A model generated the notes under the pieces. It was not told where the DNA came from. It saw nothing but the letters and a program-made list of their open reading frames with translations, and ran no database searches. Both the position numbers and the translations under genes were made by a program. 64,000 nucleotides of DNA from DAINPP01 sp963667315 (GTDB lineage Bacteria > Thermotogota > Thermotogae > MWEM01): contig OY763325.1 of the NCBI GenBank assembly GCA_963667315.1, positions 1,612,001-1,676,000 of the forward strand, in the 5' to 3' direction. Shown here one piece after another: positions 44,952-54,038 of this stretch. Positions within the stretch are counted from its first letter, which is position 1. Each line of letters starts with the position of its first letter.

Positions 44952-46646
44952 TCAGACCTTAAACCGATTGATCTGAGTGTTGAGTGTTTGAGCGGAATTT
45001 TTCATCTGTTTTCCGGAATCTTCCACGGTATTGATACCCGTTTTCAATTCTCTGATCAGTTCAACAATGGTCTGCTGCTTTTCGACGAGAGTCTGTGTAC
45101 TCATATTGGAAGCCTCAACGGCTTGGGATATCTCATCCGTTGACTCTTTTTGCTGATTCGAAAGCGTAAACCCCTCTTCACTGACAACGACCATATTTTC
45201 GATCTGTTCAAGCAAATTCCCTAACTTTTCCCTTACATTTACACTTAGGGTTGACGCTTCTTTAACACTATCATTAACACTTTCTGTCTTTTCTTTTACT
45301 TCTTTGGATTGACCGGATATATCTTTCAGTATTTTTGCCACCTGTTCAGTAGCTCCTTTACTTTCTTCAGCCAATTTTCGTATCTCATCCGCTACAACGC
45401 TGAATCCTTTTCCCGCTTCACCGGCCCGTGCGGCTTCAATAGCCGCATTTAATGCAAGAAGATTTGTCTGCTCGGCAATAGCGTTGATAGAATCAAGTAT
45501 CGCCTCTATATTCAAGAGATTTTTCACAAGTTTTTCAACACTGTCGGCTGTGTTGATCATCTGTCCGGTAACGGCTTCCATCTTAACTTCAATCTGAGTA
45601 GCCGCCTGTGTACTCTCCACAACATAGTCTTTGGAACTTTCCGCTGTATCGGTAATATCTTTTGATGATCTGGAAACAGTCTGTGCGTTTGCTGCGACTT
45701 CCTGAACACTGGCTGTCATCTCTTCAAGCGATGATGAGATATTCTGCGTCTCACTTTCAATTTCCGCTATTTTCTCAACGACTTCCTGGGCAAGGGTATT
45801 TTCATCTCCAACGATATCTGAAAGTTGTGAAGAATTTTCATCTATTTTGTCGGATATTGTCATGATGTCTTTCACCAGATCCGTTTGTTTATCCAGGAAC
45901 TGATTTAACGAAGCGGCAAGACGCCCAACTTCATCATTTGATTTAATATTTAACCTAACCGTCAGATCTCCTTCTCCCTGGGCAAGATCATCCACGATCT
46001 CTCGAACTTTTCTGATCGGTTTTGTCATCAAATAGATGAAGATCCCTGTAACGGCAATCAAAGCAACGGCTACTCCTACTGTCGTAATCAACATGAGATT
46101 CACCCTCTGATTCGTGATCTTTGCAGATTCCGTCGTAAATGACGAGATCAGCGACTCTTTTGTTGAAACACTCTGTGCTTCCAGTGAATCAAGATAGGCT
46201 TTATCGAGTCCTATTTCAACCTGTCCAAGATAAGAATCTTCAAATTCCACATCACTGGTATAGGCAACGACATCTGTTATACCGTCAGGCTTTTCACCAT
46301 TTTGAATATTCCCGGAATCATCATATACAATGACATATTTTATATTCGGTAATTGTTTTAGATCATTGGCAAAATTATCAACATTTTCCATTTCAAAATT
46401 CCAAATTGCCGGCGCGGAAATGAGCGCAAGGTATCTTGCAAGATTTTCCCCATAATTTTTAAAGAACTCAGAATTCGTTTGATTCTTATTCTGAATATCC
46501 TCTTCCAGCAATTCATTTACAACACTTTCGGTCCCTTCTTCCAACGCTTCAAAAGATGCCCGACTGATAAAAACAAAAATCAAGGACATCACAACAATTC
46601 CAACAATCAGAATCATAAGAATCTTCATAGTGATTGTCATTTTCAT
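44952..46646 (-). CDS. Methyl-accepting chemotaxis protein
   Basis: 564 residues. N-terminal transmembrane helix (ITMKILMILIVGIVVMSLIFVFI), extracytoplasmic domain (about 33-185) with an IKYVIVYDDSGNIQNGE segment of the Cache or related type, second helix (about 190-212), HAMP (KPIRKVREIVDDLAQGEGDLTVRLN) and an MCP signalling domain with hairpin NLLALNAAIEAARAGEAGKG. Receptor for an unknown ligand acting through CheA. An in-frame GTG three codons upstream is rejected because AAGGGG fits the ATG at 46646. It follows the HD-GYP gene by 32 nt. Confidence 0.93.
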   Translation of the reverse strand: MKMTITMKILMILIVGIVVMSLIFVFISRASFEALEEGTESVVNELLEEDIQNKNQTNSEFFKNYGENLARYLALISAPAIWNFEMENVDNFANDLKQLPNIKYVIVYDDSGNIQNGEKPDGITDVVAYTSDVEFEDSYLGQVEIGLDKAYLDSLEAQSVSTKESLISSFTTESAKITNQRVNLMLITTVGVAVALIAVTGIFIYLMTKPIRKVREIVDDLAQGEGDLTVRLNIKSNDEVGRLAASLNQFLDKQTDLVKDIMTISDKIDENSSQLSDIVGDENTLAQEVVEKIAEIESETQNISSSLEEMTASVQEVAANAQTVSRSSKDITDTAESSKDYVVESTQAATQIEVKMEAVTGQMINTADSVEKLVKNLLNIEAILDSINAIAEQTNLLALNAAIEAARAGEAGKGFSVVADEIRKLAEESKGATEQVAKILKDISGQSKEVKEKTESVNDSVKEASTLSVNVREKLGNLLEQIENMVVVSEEGFTLSNQQKESTDEISQAVEASNMSTQTLVEKQQTIVELIRELKTGINTVEDSGKQMKNSAQTLNTQINRFKV

Positions 46647-46678
46647 TAAACACATCCCCTTTCGGTTGTTGTTTCGAC

Positions 46679-48520
46679 TTATTCGTCTTCAGATTTATTA
46701 TGAATATAGTATTTCTTCAAATCACCGGAAGCCTCTACCCGCAAAAATGAATCTACGATATGCGGATCAAACTGCGTTCCCGAATTATTTTGAATCTCAC
46801 GAACGGCCAAATCATATTCAAGCGGTTTTCTATACGATCGGTCGGAGGTCATCGCATCCCAGGTATCGGCCACTGCAATTATCCTGGATATCAAAGGAAT
46901 TGTGATGCCGCTGATCCCATGCGGATAGCCTTTTCCATCCCATCTTTCATGATGATGAAGAACATATATCGCCATATCATTCAATTTGCTTGAATTCATC
47001 AGAGTCTGATACCCCCAAACGGGATGTTGTTTGATATGTTCATATTCTTCATCCGTCAATTTCTCTGTTTTATTTAAAATTGTATCGGATACAAGAATCT
47101 TTCCGATATCATGAACAAGACCTGACCAATAAGCTCTCTCGATTGTTTTTTTATCCAATCCCAGCTCTTCTGCAATCCTGACCGTAAGGTTTGCAACATT
47201 TCCCGAATGTCCACGGGTATACCTGTCATGAATCTCCAGCATCTGAGTGACGGAAACGACCAGTTCTTTTGTGAAATCGTTTTTAAATTTGCTATAGCGC
47301 TGAACCTGATAAAATGCAATAGCAAGATTTCTAAAGGCATTCATCGCCTGGATTGATTCTTTTGAAAAGGACTTCTCCTTATTTCCGTCAATATCAAGAC
47401 AAAGCCCACCGTACGGTCTTTCATCGACATACAATTCAAAGTAAAGGGTCTCTTTAATCGGTTTGGAAGCCTCAAGAACGATCCGCATGGATTCCTCATC
47501 CTTAATATAAGCGTTTGTTTGATCGAGTATCTGCTTTACTACGCGGGTCTCACGACTGTTTTTAACAAAATACTCACTTGGAATTTTTGCGTGTTCCAGT
47601 TTTTCAAGATCATGCCCCTGTGCGTCTATAAATTCAACAAATTTATCCTTACAGAAATAAACTGAACCATAATCTGCTTCATCGATTATTTTTAAAGCAT
47701 TTCTAAATAAATTTTTCATGAATTCATGATCTTCCATCTGAGCTGAATCTTTGAATTTACCAGCCAGCTCAATAATTTTTTCGAGTTTCACTGTCAGAAG
47801 TTCATTTTCATGATTTTTCATATTCAATTCATTGTTAAGGGATTTCAGATTCTCATTATACGATTCAAGCTGTTCATAACCCGCTGTAATCTCTTCAGAC
47901 ATCTTTTTAAAACTGTTTATGACATTTTCCACTTCTGCAACATTATCCGGATTCAGATCAGTCAGGTCCGTTGAAGGATTTTCAAGATCAAAATTGTTAA
48001 TAATCCTGTCCAGATTATCAAGCGGCCGCAGATACATTTTCGATACGCGATTCATGATAACGATTAATGCGGCAAAAATTGATAATATCTGAACGATGAC
48101 CGTAATCAGATTTGAAGTGATTTCGCTATCTAATATTTCATAGGAGAAGTCAATTTCAACAATACCCAGCAGCTTATCATTGTAATGTATCTCCTTACTC
48201 ACGACAAGAAGCTTGCTTTCTGCCGGCATCTCTCCAACTTCCACCTCTAAAAAATCAAAAGTTTCCTTTGCATAGATTCTTTTGACCGAATCAATATTCA
48301 AAAATGAATTAAAATTCTCTTCAAGCACCGTTCTGTCAAGATTCCACAATGGCTCCTTGACACTCATTTCAACCGCTTTACTGATCCATTCGATATTAGC
48401 TTCAAATTTCTTGATCGCAATATCCCTTTGAATGAGAAATATGATGACCAATACACTCAGAAAAAAAACGGATAATATTAGAAAGACATACCTGAACATC
48501 TTCCCTCTGAAATCACTCAA
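46679..48520 (-). CDS. Membrane-bound HD-GYP c-di-GMP phosphodiesterase with GAF-like domain
   Basis: About 613 residues. A transmembrane helix (MFRYVFLILSVFFLSVLVIIFLI), extracytoplasmic sensory domain (DIAIKKFEANIEWISKAVEMSVKEPLWNLD), second helix, HAMP-like segment and coiled coil, a GAF-like domain (about 255-420), then HD-GYP with RGHSGNVA, LVHDIGKI and HHERWDGKGYP. It should hydrolyse c-di-GMP and may signal to the co-transcribed chemoreceptor. In-frame starts: ATG at 48574 has no ribosome site; AGGTGAT fits the TTG at 48520, six nt away; ATG at 48526 is the close alternative. Confidence 0.88.
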   Translation of the reverse strand: MSDFRGKMFRYVFLILSVFFLSVLVIIFLIQRDIAIKKFEANIEWISKAVEMSVKEPLWNLDRTVLEENFNSFLNIDSVKRIYAKETFDFLEVEVGEMPAESKLLVVSKEIHYNDKLLGIVEIDFSYEILDSEITSNLITVIVQILSIFAALIVIMNRVSKMYLRPLDNLDRIINNFDLENPSTDLTDLNPDNVAEVENVINSFKKMSEEITAGYEQLESYNENLKSLNNELNMKNHENELLTVKLEKIIELAGKFKDSAQMEDHEFMKNLFRNALKIIDEADYGSVYFCKDKFVEFIDAQGHDLEKLEHAKIPSEYFVKNSRETRVVKQILDQTNAYIKDEESMRIVLEASKPIKETLYFELYVDERPYGGLCLDIDGNKEKSFSKESIQAMNAFRNLAIAFYQVQRYSKFKNDFTKELVVSVTQMLEIHDRYTRGHSGNVANLTVRIAEELGLDKKTIERAYWSGLVHDIGKILVSDTILNKTEKLTDEEYEHIKQHPVWGYQTLMNSSKLNDMAIYVLHHHERWDGKGYPHGISGITIPLISRIIAVADTWDAMTSDRSYRKPLEYDLAVREIQNNSGTQFDPHIVDSFLRVEASGDLKKYYIHNKSEDE

Positions 48521-48773
48521 TATCATCACCTGATTTATGTTCTGTCGTTTTAAAAAATCGTATGGGTATAACATTTGTTTATATATATAAGACGGAAGGG
48601 ATCCCCTTCTGGATTCATTTCACTTAGATCTCATAAGATTATAGCGGATAAAGATAAAAATCTGACTTTCTTTTCATTACCATAAAGTTATCGCGTGTTT
48701 CCTTTTGATTTACCGTTTCGCTTTTTGGGGAGTATTTATGCAATATTGTTTCACAAAAGGCAAAAAGCCTATT

Positions 48774-49265
48774 TTAAAAAAAGATTTGGCAGAAATAAAA
48801 GGCTCCCGTTCCGCTTTGTGCAATTCCAATCGAGGTATATTCGTTATTTTGAAGCATATTCGAACGATGCCCGGAACTTCGTTTAAACAATTCAAAAGCC
48901 TTTTTAGCAGGATCCGGACAAACAGAGAACCAACAGCAGTTTTCACGAATTGAAAAAGACTTTAAACTATGCCCGTTTTGACTGATTTCCTGTTCAAAAG
49001 CTTTTTTAATTGTAGAAGCTCTTTCGTTAAATCCTTCGTGAGAAAGATAACGATCTTCTTCCGCCTGCCTGTTTGCGAAGGCTTGCGTTACACCGCAATA
49101 TTTTAACGTTAAGGGTGGAAGTTTTTTTTGTTGCCTGTATGCATTCACATAAAGAAGAAAATCCCCTCTGACTTCTTCAAGCGTCAGAATATTCTCATCT
49201 GAATAGGATAAACTGAAAGCGGATAAAAATAATACCATTAACAACAAGACTTTCTTTTTTGACAT
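48774..49265 (-). CDS. Exported CAP/SCP-domain protein
   Basis: 163 residues. A signal peptide (SKKKVLLLMVLFLSAFSLSYS) precedes a CAP domain: VNAYRQQKKLPPLTL, FANRQAEEDRYLSHEGF, a SSGHRSNMLQN motif and EYTSIGIAQSGTGAFYFCQIFF. Metal or lipid binding is known for some family members; bacterial roles are mostly unknown. Shorter than many CAP proteins but complete in motifs. Has its own promoter; no terminator hairpin seen after it. Confidence 0.9.
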   Translation of the reverse strand: MSKKKVLLLMVLFLSAFSLSYSDENILTLEEVRGDFLLYVNAYRQQKKLPPLTLKYCGVTQAFANRQAEEDRYLSHEGFNERASTIKKAFEQEISQNGHSLKSFSIRENCCWFSVCPDPAKKAFELFKRSSGHRSNMLQNNEYTSIGIAQSGTGAFYFCQIFF

Positions 49266-49293
49266 AAAGGTATCTCCATCATTTTATAACAGG

Positions 49294-49302
49294 ATTATAG
49301 CA
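49294..49302 (-). promoter_or_regulatory. Extended -10 promoter of the CAP-domain gene
   Basis: TGCTATAAT on the minus strand, about 30 nt before the ATG. Confidence 0.55.
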
Positions 49303-49361
49303 TATAGTGACAAATTCACTCAAGATCAACGGTTATTGGATAAACAATGGAAAGACACTAC

Positions 49362-49399
49362 AAAAAAAGGGTTGTTTTAATAAAAACAACCCTTTTTTT
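49362..49399 (-). terminator. Terminator of the GH65/ABC sugar operon
   Basis: AAAGGGTTGTTTT and AAAACAACCCTTT pair closely with T-runs on both sides. On the minus strand it lies 22 nt after the last permease gene. Confidence 0.92.
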
Positions 49400-49420
49400 A
49401 GTCTATGGAAATTTTTCTCA

Positions 49421-50308
49421 TTAACCTTTTACACCGGCAGTGATTCCGCTGTCGATAAACTGCTTCTGGAAGGAAATAAAGATCGCAATCATTGGCAGGG
49501 TTATCATGATGGAAGCTGCCATCATAAACTGCCAGAAGGTGTAATACGTTCCATTGAAGAAATTCAACCCCATTGTCAGGGTAAACATTTCCTTCTTGCT
49601 GGTCATCAGAAGCGGCCAGAGAAAATCGTTCCATGTTCCCATAAAGACATAGATGGATAATGCCGCCATAGCCGGTTTTGTCATCGGCAGGATAATCTTG
49701 AAATAAGTCGTTACAATACTCGCTCCATCAAGTTTTGCCGCTTCCTCGATAGAAACCGGTAATCCCATGAAGAACTGCCGCATCATAAACAGTCCGAAAA
49801 CCTGTGTCAATTTTGGCAGAAACAGACCGCCATATGTATTAACCAGTCCATAATCCACCATCATATTATACATGGGGATCATCTTAACGTGCATCGGCAA
49901 CATAAGTGTCGCCAAAAAACACATAAACCAGAAATTCTTCAAGGGGAATTTCAATCTGGCAAAGGCATAACCCCCAAGGGCATCAAGAAAGATATTCCCA
50001 ATCGTCACAACCACTGCATAAATAACGGTATTAAGAATCCATCTTGCAAATGGAACAATCTTAAAGACCTCAACATAGTTGTCAAAGGTACCGGGTGCAT
50101 CAAAAAACTCAAATTTGAAGATGCTGATTCCCGGAGGCCATTTCATAATATCGACACCGACTTCTTCCCCTGCAGCGTTCACATAAGTCATCGGTGTCAT
50201 AGACACAGCTATCGACCAGAAAAAAGGAAAAAGCGTTATCAGACAATATCCGATTAAGATGATGTATGCAGCGATGAGTGTCAGTCTGAATTTTTTTTTC
50301 AAGCACAT
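49421..50308 (-). CDS. ABC sugar permease, MalG-like
   Basis: 295 residues with six transmembrane helices. The EAA loop is EEAAKLDGASIVTTYFKIILPMTKPAMA, the contact site for the ATPase. The ending FQKQFIDSGITAGVKG is typical of MalG-type permeases. Pairs with the MalF-like permease for uptake of an oligosaccharide, probably the GH65 substrate. No ATPase gene is in the operon, so a shared MalK-type ATPase elsewhere must serve it. Starts after GGAGGTG, 12 nt past the MalF gene. Confidence 0.93.
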   Translation of the reverse strand: MCLKKKFRLTLIAAYIILIGYCLITLFPFFWSIAVSMTPMTYVNAAGEEVGVDIMKWPPGISIFKFEFFDAPGTFDNYVEVFKIVPFARWILNTVIYAVVVTIGNIFLDALGGYAFARLKFPLKNFWFMCFLATLMLPMHVKMIPMYNMMVDYGLVNTYGGLFLPKLTQVFGLFMMRQFFMGLPVSIEEAAKLDGASIVTTYFKIILPMTKPAMAALSIYVFMGTWNDFLWPLLMTSKKEMFTLTMGLNFFNGTYYTFWQFMMAASIMITLPMIAIFISFQKQFIDSGITAGVKG

Positions 50309-50320
50309 ATCAGCACCTCC

Positions 50321-51472
50321 TTAAAAGTAGGATTCATCTTTTACGAATTTCTTCTGAAGGAATGTCAGAATCAGAATAATCGCAAACAGAACCATCGCCA
50401 GTGCAGAAGCATATCCCATCTTTGAATACTCAAAGGCATTTCTGTATATATAAAATGCCAGAGTCACATTTCTCATATTCTTAATCAGGAAATAAATCTG
50501 ATCAAAAACCTGCATACATCCTATAATCCCCATCGTTGAGACAAAGATAACCTGTGGACGTAAAAGCGGCAATGTTATTTTTCTGAAACGTGTCCAGAAA
50601 TTTGCCCCGTCTATTTCCGATGCTTCATACAACGATTTCGGAATATTCTGTAAACCGGCGAGATAAGTCACCATAAAATAACCAGACGTACTCCAGATAT
50701 TCATGATCATGATCGCCGCCAGGGCCGTCGAAGGATTCTGAAGCCAGTCTACCGAAAGCCCCAATAACCTATTTAAAACACCGGGTTTTGCATAAATCAG
50801 TTTGAAGATCATTGAAAGTGCCGCTGAAGACGTGACAGCCGGCAAAAAGAAAACAAGCTTAAAAAACTGTTTTCCTTTAACGCCCTGATTGGCAATAACG
50901 GCAAGTATAACGGCAAGAATCGTTTGTATCGGAACGACTATCGCGGTATAAACCAATGTATTTTTCAATGAGATCCAGAAGTATTGATCGTTTATCAGTT
51001 TCGTGAAATTTTCAAATCCGATTATCTTCGGTCTGTATTTCGTAAACAGATCAGCATTTTTGGTCATATAGCGTGACATGAAGTCTTTTATCGAGACTTC
51101 CGTTTTCAAATTTCCTGCAAGAAAATCCGTTAGCAACCGTTCAGAATCAAAATATCGGAGCGATTTACGCTGCTCTTCGCTAAGCGATATCCCGACATCT
51201 GTTTCTATAAAAAAAGCCAGATCAAAATCCTTTTGAAGACCTTCTACAGTCAATCCCGGTTCATCGGGAAAGACCATCAGTGTCATACTGACGGTGTCTT
51301 CAGGTACTATCGTGTTATTTAACTGCTGCACCTGCAACGGCTGATATTGCGTAAAACTGTAAAAAACAGCTGTGATAATGGGATAAAACTCGAACGCAAG
51401 AACGGACAGAATAATAGGTGCGGCAAATAGATAACCGATAATAGCTTCTCTGGTTTTTGCCTTTAAAGTCAT
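50321..51472 (-). CDS. ABC sugar permease, MalF-like
   Basis: 383 residues with six to seven helices. The EAA loop is YEASEIDGANFWTRFRKITLPLLRPQ. Between the first and second helices lies a large extracytoplasmic insert (about 45-150; QVQQLNNTIVPEDTVSMTLMVFPDEPG), longer than average for MalF-type proteins outside the enteric MalF group. An in-frame GTG at 51481 overlaps the ribosome site; the ATG at 51472 is preferred after AGAGGTGA. It lies behind an intergenic terminator and repeats that should lower its expression relative to the binding protein. Confidence 0.92.
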   Translation of the reverse strand: MTLKAKTREAIIGYLFAAPIILSVLAFEFYPIITAVFYSFTQYQPLQVQQLNNTIVPEDTVSMTLMVFPDEPGLTVEGLQKDFDLAFFIETDVGISLSEEQRKSLRYFDSERLLTDFLAGNLKTEVSIKDFMSRYMTKNADLFTKYRPKIIGFENFTKLINDQYFWISLKNTLVYTAIVVPIQTILAVILAVIANQGVKGKQFFKLVFFLPAVTSSAALSMIFKLIYAKPGVLNRLLGLSVDWLQNPSTALAAIMIMNIWSTSGYFMVTYLAGLQNIPKSLYEASEIDGANFWTRFRKITLPLLRPQVIFVSTMGIIGCMQVFDQIYFLIKNMRNVTLAFYIYRNAFEYSKMGYASALAMVLFAIILILTFLQKKFVKDESYF

Positions 51473-51494
51473 TTCCCTCACCTCTTAAATGTGT

Positions 51495-51524
51495 GATAAA
51501 AACCGGGCGGAAAATCTTCCGCCC
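51495..51524 (-). terminator. Intra-operon terminator between binding protein and permease genes
   Basis: GGGCGGAA (51505-51512) pairs with TTCCGCCC (51517-51524); on the minus strand GGTTTTTATC follows. It stands 22 nt before the MalF-like start codon and likely ends most transcripts from the binding-protein gene. Confidence 0.75.
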
Positions 51525-51540
51525 TTACTGTCATTTTCAA

Positions 51541-51741
51541 ATTGTGGAACTTATCTTTTAAACGCCTGAAAACTATTTGCCTTTTTGAATTGTGGGGGTT
51601 TTGTCTTTCAAAACCCCAAGAGCTTTTTTGTTTCTTAAAATCAGTCGGAGTTTCGTCTTTTAAATTTTTGAAAACTTTTTGTCCTTTTGAATTGTGGGGT
51701 TTTGTCTTTCAAACCCCCAAGAGCTTTTTTGTTTCTTAAAA
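51541..51741. repeat. Tandem repeats in the binding-protein/permease gap
   Basis: Two copies of a ~101-bp unit, each made of two related ~50-bp halves. The word TTTTGAATTGTGGGG recurs about 102 bp apart (51584 and 51686) and AAGAGCTTTTTTGTTTCTTA 101 bp apart (51618 and 51719). Each copy contains a hairpin built on GGGGTTTTG/CAAAACCCC (second copy slightly imperfect). Confidence 0.85.
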
Positions 51742-51747
51742 AAAAGA

Positions 51748-52959
51748 TCATTCCGCCGTTACCCAACCCATGTATTCAGCATCAATCTCTTCAAATACTT
51801 TTTCGTATGTGGTTTTTCCGTAGAAAAGATCCTTCAATCTGCTGTTGATCTGATCATTCGCCTCTGTAAAGATTCCGGATGGTGTGGGAACATTCCACGG
51901 TGTACCGTATTCTGCACCATCGTAGAAAGACTTTTTGAGCGGATCCGTATCTTTGGCTGCAATTGATTTTCTTGAAGCGAGAACACCCGTTCTGTCTACA
52001 AAGATCTGCTGTCCTTCATCAGAAAGGAACTTAACAACTTCCCATGCGGCATCTCTGTTCTTTGAATTTCTGTTGATAGACCACGAAACGGTGTAGATCA
52101 TCGTTGCTTTTTCTTTCTGCATCGGCATCTCCACGATTCCCATCTTGTCAACGACATTCGGATACTGTTCCTTTACAAATCCGAGTGTCCAGGGTCCTGT
52201 CATAGCCATTGCAACCTTTTCCTTACCAAATGCATCTCCAATCCAGTCTGCTCCGAGATTGAGTGGTTCCTCGGAGATCCTGTATTTGCTGACGAGATCA
52301 CAATAGAATTCAATCGCTTCTTTTGCTGCAGGTTCCGTGAGCCCTGTATTGAGATCTTCAGTAACGAGTCTTCCACCGTTTGCCATGATGAAAGGAATCA
52401 CTCTGTTGAAGTCTGCAGCTGTTGTGAGAGGTGTTTCAAATCCATTAGCCTTGAACTGCTGACATATATCGAGGAATTTTTCCCAGGACATTAGACCTTC
52501 CGGATATTCAACGTTGTATTTATCAAAGATTTCCTTGTTGTAATAGAGTGAAAGCGTTGAGAAATCCTTTGGAAGTCCATAAAGTCTTCCGTTATACCTA
52601 AATGCCTCTATAAGAGGTGCATAGAAGGCATCCAGATCATAACCCTCTTTTTTGACATAGAGATCAAGTGGCATCAAGGCGTTATTGCCTGCAAATTCAG
52701 GAAGCCATGCAACATCCATAAAGAATATGTCCGGAGCTGTTCCGGCAGATAAAAGTGTTTTCAGCTGTTTTGTGAAATCTGGAATAGGTTCCCAAACCGC
52801 TTCAATCTCATCCTGACTTGCGTTAAACACTGCCATCATTTCCTGTAACGCTGCCTCTTCAGTAGGATTTCCCCACCCTGCAACTCTAATTTGAGTCTTT
52901 GCAAAACCACATAATGCGATTAATACAACAACAACTAAAATCAACAAACTCTTTTTCAT
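51748..52959 (-). CDS. ABC sugar-binding protein, family 1 (MalE/UgpB-like)
   Basis: 403 residues. Signal peptide MKKSLLILVVVVLIALCGFA without a proper lipobox, so a free periplasmic protein. The mature part has RVAGWGNPTEEAALQEMMAVFNASQ, LLSAGTAPDIFFMDVAWLPEF, LPKDFSTLSLYYNKEIFDKYNV and KVAMAMTGPWTLGFVKEQYP, all typical of family 1 extracellular binding proteins. Probably captures a disaccharide or oligosaccharide for the permease pair; the GH65 gene suggests an alpha-glucoside. Preceded by a small hairpin (TGGACC/GGTCCA) at 52979-52995 that may stabilise the mRNA. Confidence 0.94.
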   Translation of the reverse strand: MKKSLLILVVVVLIALCGFAKTQIRVAGWGNPTEEAALQEMMAVFNASQDEIEAVWEPIPDFTKQLKTLLSAGTAPDIFFMDVAWLPEFAGNNALMPLDLYVKKEGYDLDAFYAPLIEAFRYNGRLYGLPKDFSTLSLYYNKEIFDKYNVEYPEGLMSWEKFLDICQQFKANGFETPLTTAADFNRVIPFIMANGGRLVTEDLNTGLTEPAAKEAIEFYCDLVSKYRISEEPLNLGADWIGDAFGKEKVAMAMTGPWTLGFVKEQYPNVVDKMGIVEMPMQKEKATMIYTVSWSINRNSKNRDAAWEVVKFLSDEGQQIFVDRTGVLASRKSIAAKDTDPLKKSFYDGAEYGTPWNVPTPSGIFTEANDQINSRLKDLFYGKTTYEKVFEEIDAEYMGWVTAE

Positions 52960-53009
52960 AAATGAATCCTCCCTTTTTTGGACCTGTACGGTCCACGATG
53001 TGCGTGACT

Positions 53010-54038
53010 CTATTTCATAAATTTTGAAGTTGATTCCCTGATAATCAATTCAACCGGTAATTCTTCCGACTGGACTCCGTTTCCATTGATCTTTTCAATC
53101 AATTTCTCTCCCGCTTTTTCTGCGATTTTTTTTATAGGCTGTTTTATCGTTGTGAGAGTGGGGTCATACATCATGGCCAGCGGAATATCATCAAATCCAA
53201 CAACCGGAATATCTATTTTTTTATATTTGAGTAATTTAAGCATTCCAAGTGCCGATACATCTGAAGTGCAGAACACACCGTCTATACGCTGTTCAACGAT
53301 GATTTTTTTCAGTTCATCATAGGAAGCAAAACGCTGATCAGGATGATCCAGTACCAGACTGGTAAAATCTCCGGCAAGTATCAGTTTGTCATTATAGTTT
53401 ATACCTGCCCCCTCAAGCGCGTTTTTATACCCCTCAAGCCTCATCATCATGTCATAGTTATCCATATAACCACCAAGCATCAGAATCCTTTTACAGCCCA
53501 GGCTGATCAGATGATTGGTTGCAAGAAAACCACCTTGAACGTTATCACAATCCACCCAGGTATAATTTTTAGCTTTTCTGTTTCTGCCGATCGTCACAAA
53601 GTGTTCGTTGTGTTCCAAAAGAAATTTGATACGTTTATCATCCTCTCTCATTCCCATTACGATAAACCCGTCCACAAGATTCTTTTGAACAAATCCCCTG
53701 TACGTTATATGGGGTTTCTTCTCCGATTCTTCAAAAGTCGTAATCATATACATCTTGTCCTGAGACAACCTGTTTAACAGGCTGGCGGAAAAGATTGAAA
53801 AATAAGGAAATGAGAGGAAAACTTGTCTGTCCTTCTCAAGGATGATTGCAACAAGATTTTTCCTTTTACTTCGGAGACCTCTTGCCAGCTCATTGGGAAC
53901 GAATCCGTATTTTGTTATCACCTTCCTGATCTTCTCTCTGGTTTTATCCGACAGTTTTTCAGGGTGATTAAAATACCTCGATATCGTTGTAGTAGACATG
54001 CCGGTCTGCTTCGCTATCTCTCTGATATTGGTTTTCAG
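53010..54038 (-). CDS. LacI family transcriptional regulator, probable CTG start
   Basis: 342 residues. The helix-turn-helix is complete only if translation starts upstream of the first ATG (53999): NIREIAKQTGMSTTTISRYFNHPEKLSDKTREKIRKVI. The only plausible start is a CTG at 54038 that overlaps the GH65 stop codon as CTGA, with GTGAT 5 nt upstream; a TGA two codons further up excludes more. Residues 60-342 are a periplasmic-binding-like effector domain (VDGFIVMGMREDD, GCKRILMLGG, DGVFCTSDVSALGMLKLL, VVGFDDIPLAMMYDPTLTTIKQP). Likely represses the operon in the absence of the sugar, binding the palindromes upstream of the GH65 gene. Confidence 0.9.
   Translation of the reverse strand: MKTNIREIAKQTGMSTTTISRYFNHPEKLSDKTREKIRKVITKYGFVPNELARGLRSKRKNLVAIILEKDRQVFLSFPYFSIFSASLLNRLSQDKMYMITTFEESEKKPHITYRGFVQKNLVDGFIVMGMREDDKRIKFLLEHNEHFVTIGRNRKAKNYTWVDCDNVQGGFLATNHLISLGCKRILMLGGYMDNYDMMMRLEGYKNALEGAGINYNDKLILAGDFTSLVLDHPDQRFASYDELKKIIVEQRIDGVFCTSDVSALGMLKLLKYKKIDIPVVGFDDIPLAMMYDPTLTTIKQPIKKIAEKAGEKLIEKINGNGVQSEELPVELIIRESTSKFMK

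Noticed and set aside
51542..51739. 65-codon plus-strand frame with repeated FELWGF segments
   Set aside because: It is a translation of the non-coding tandem repeat; no ribosome site and antisense to the sugar operon.
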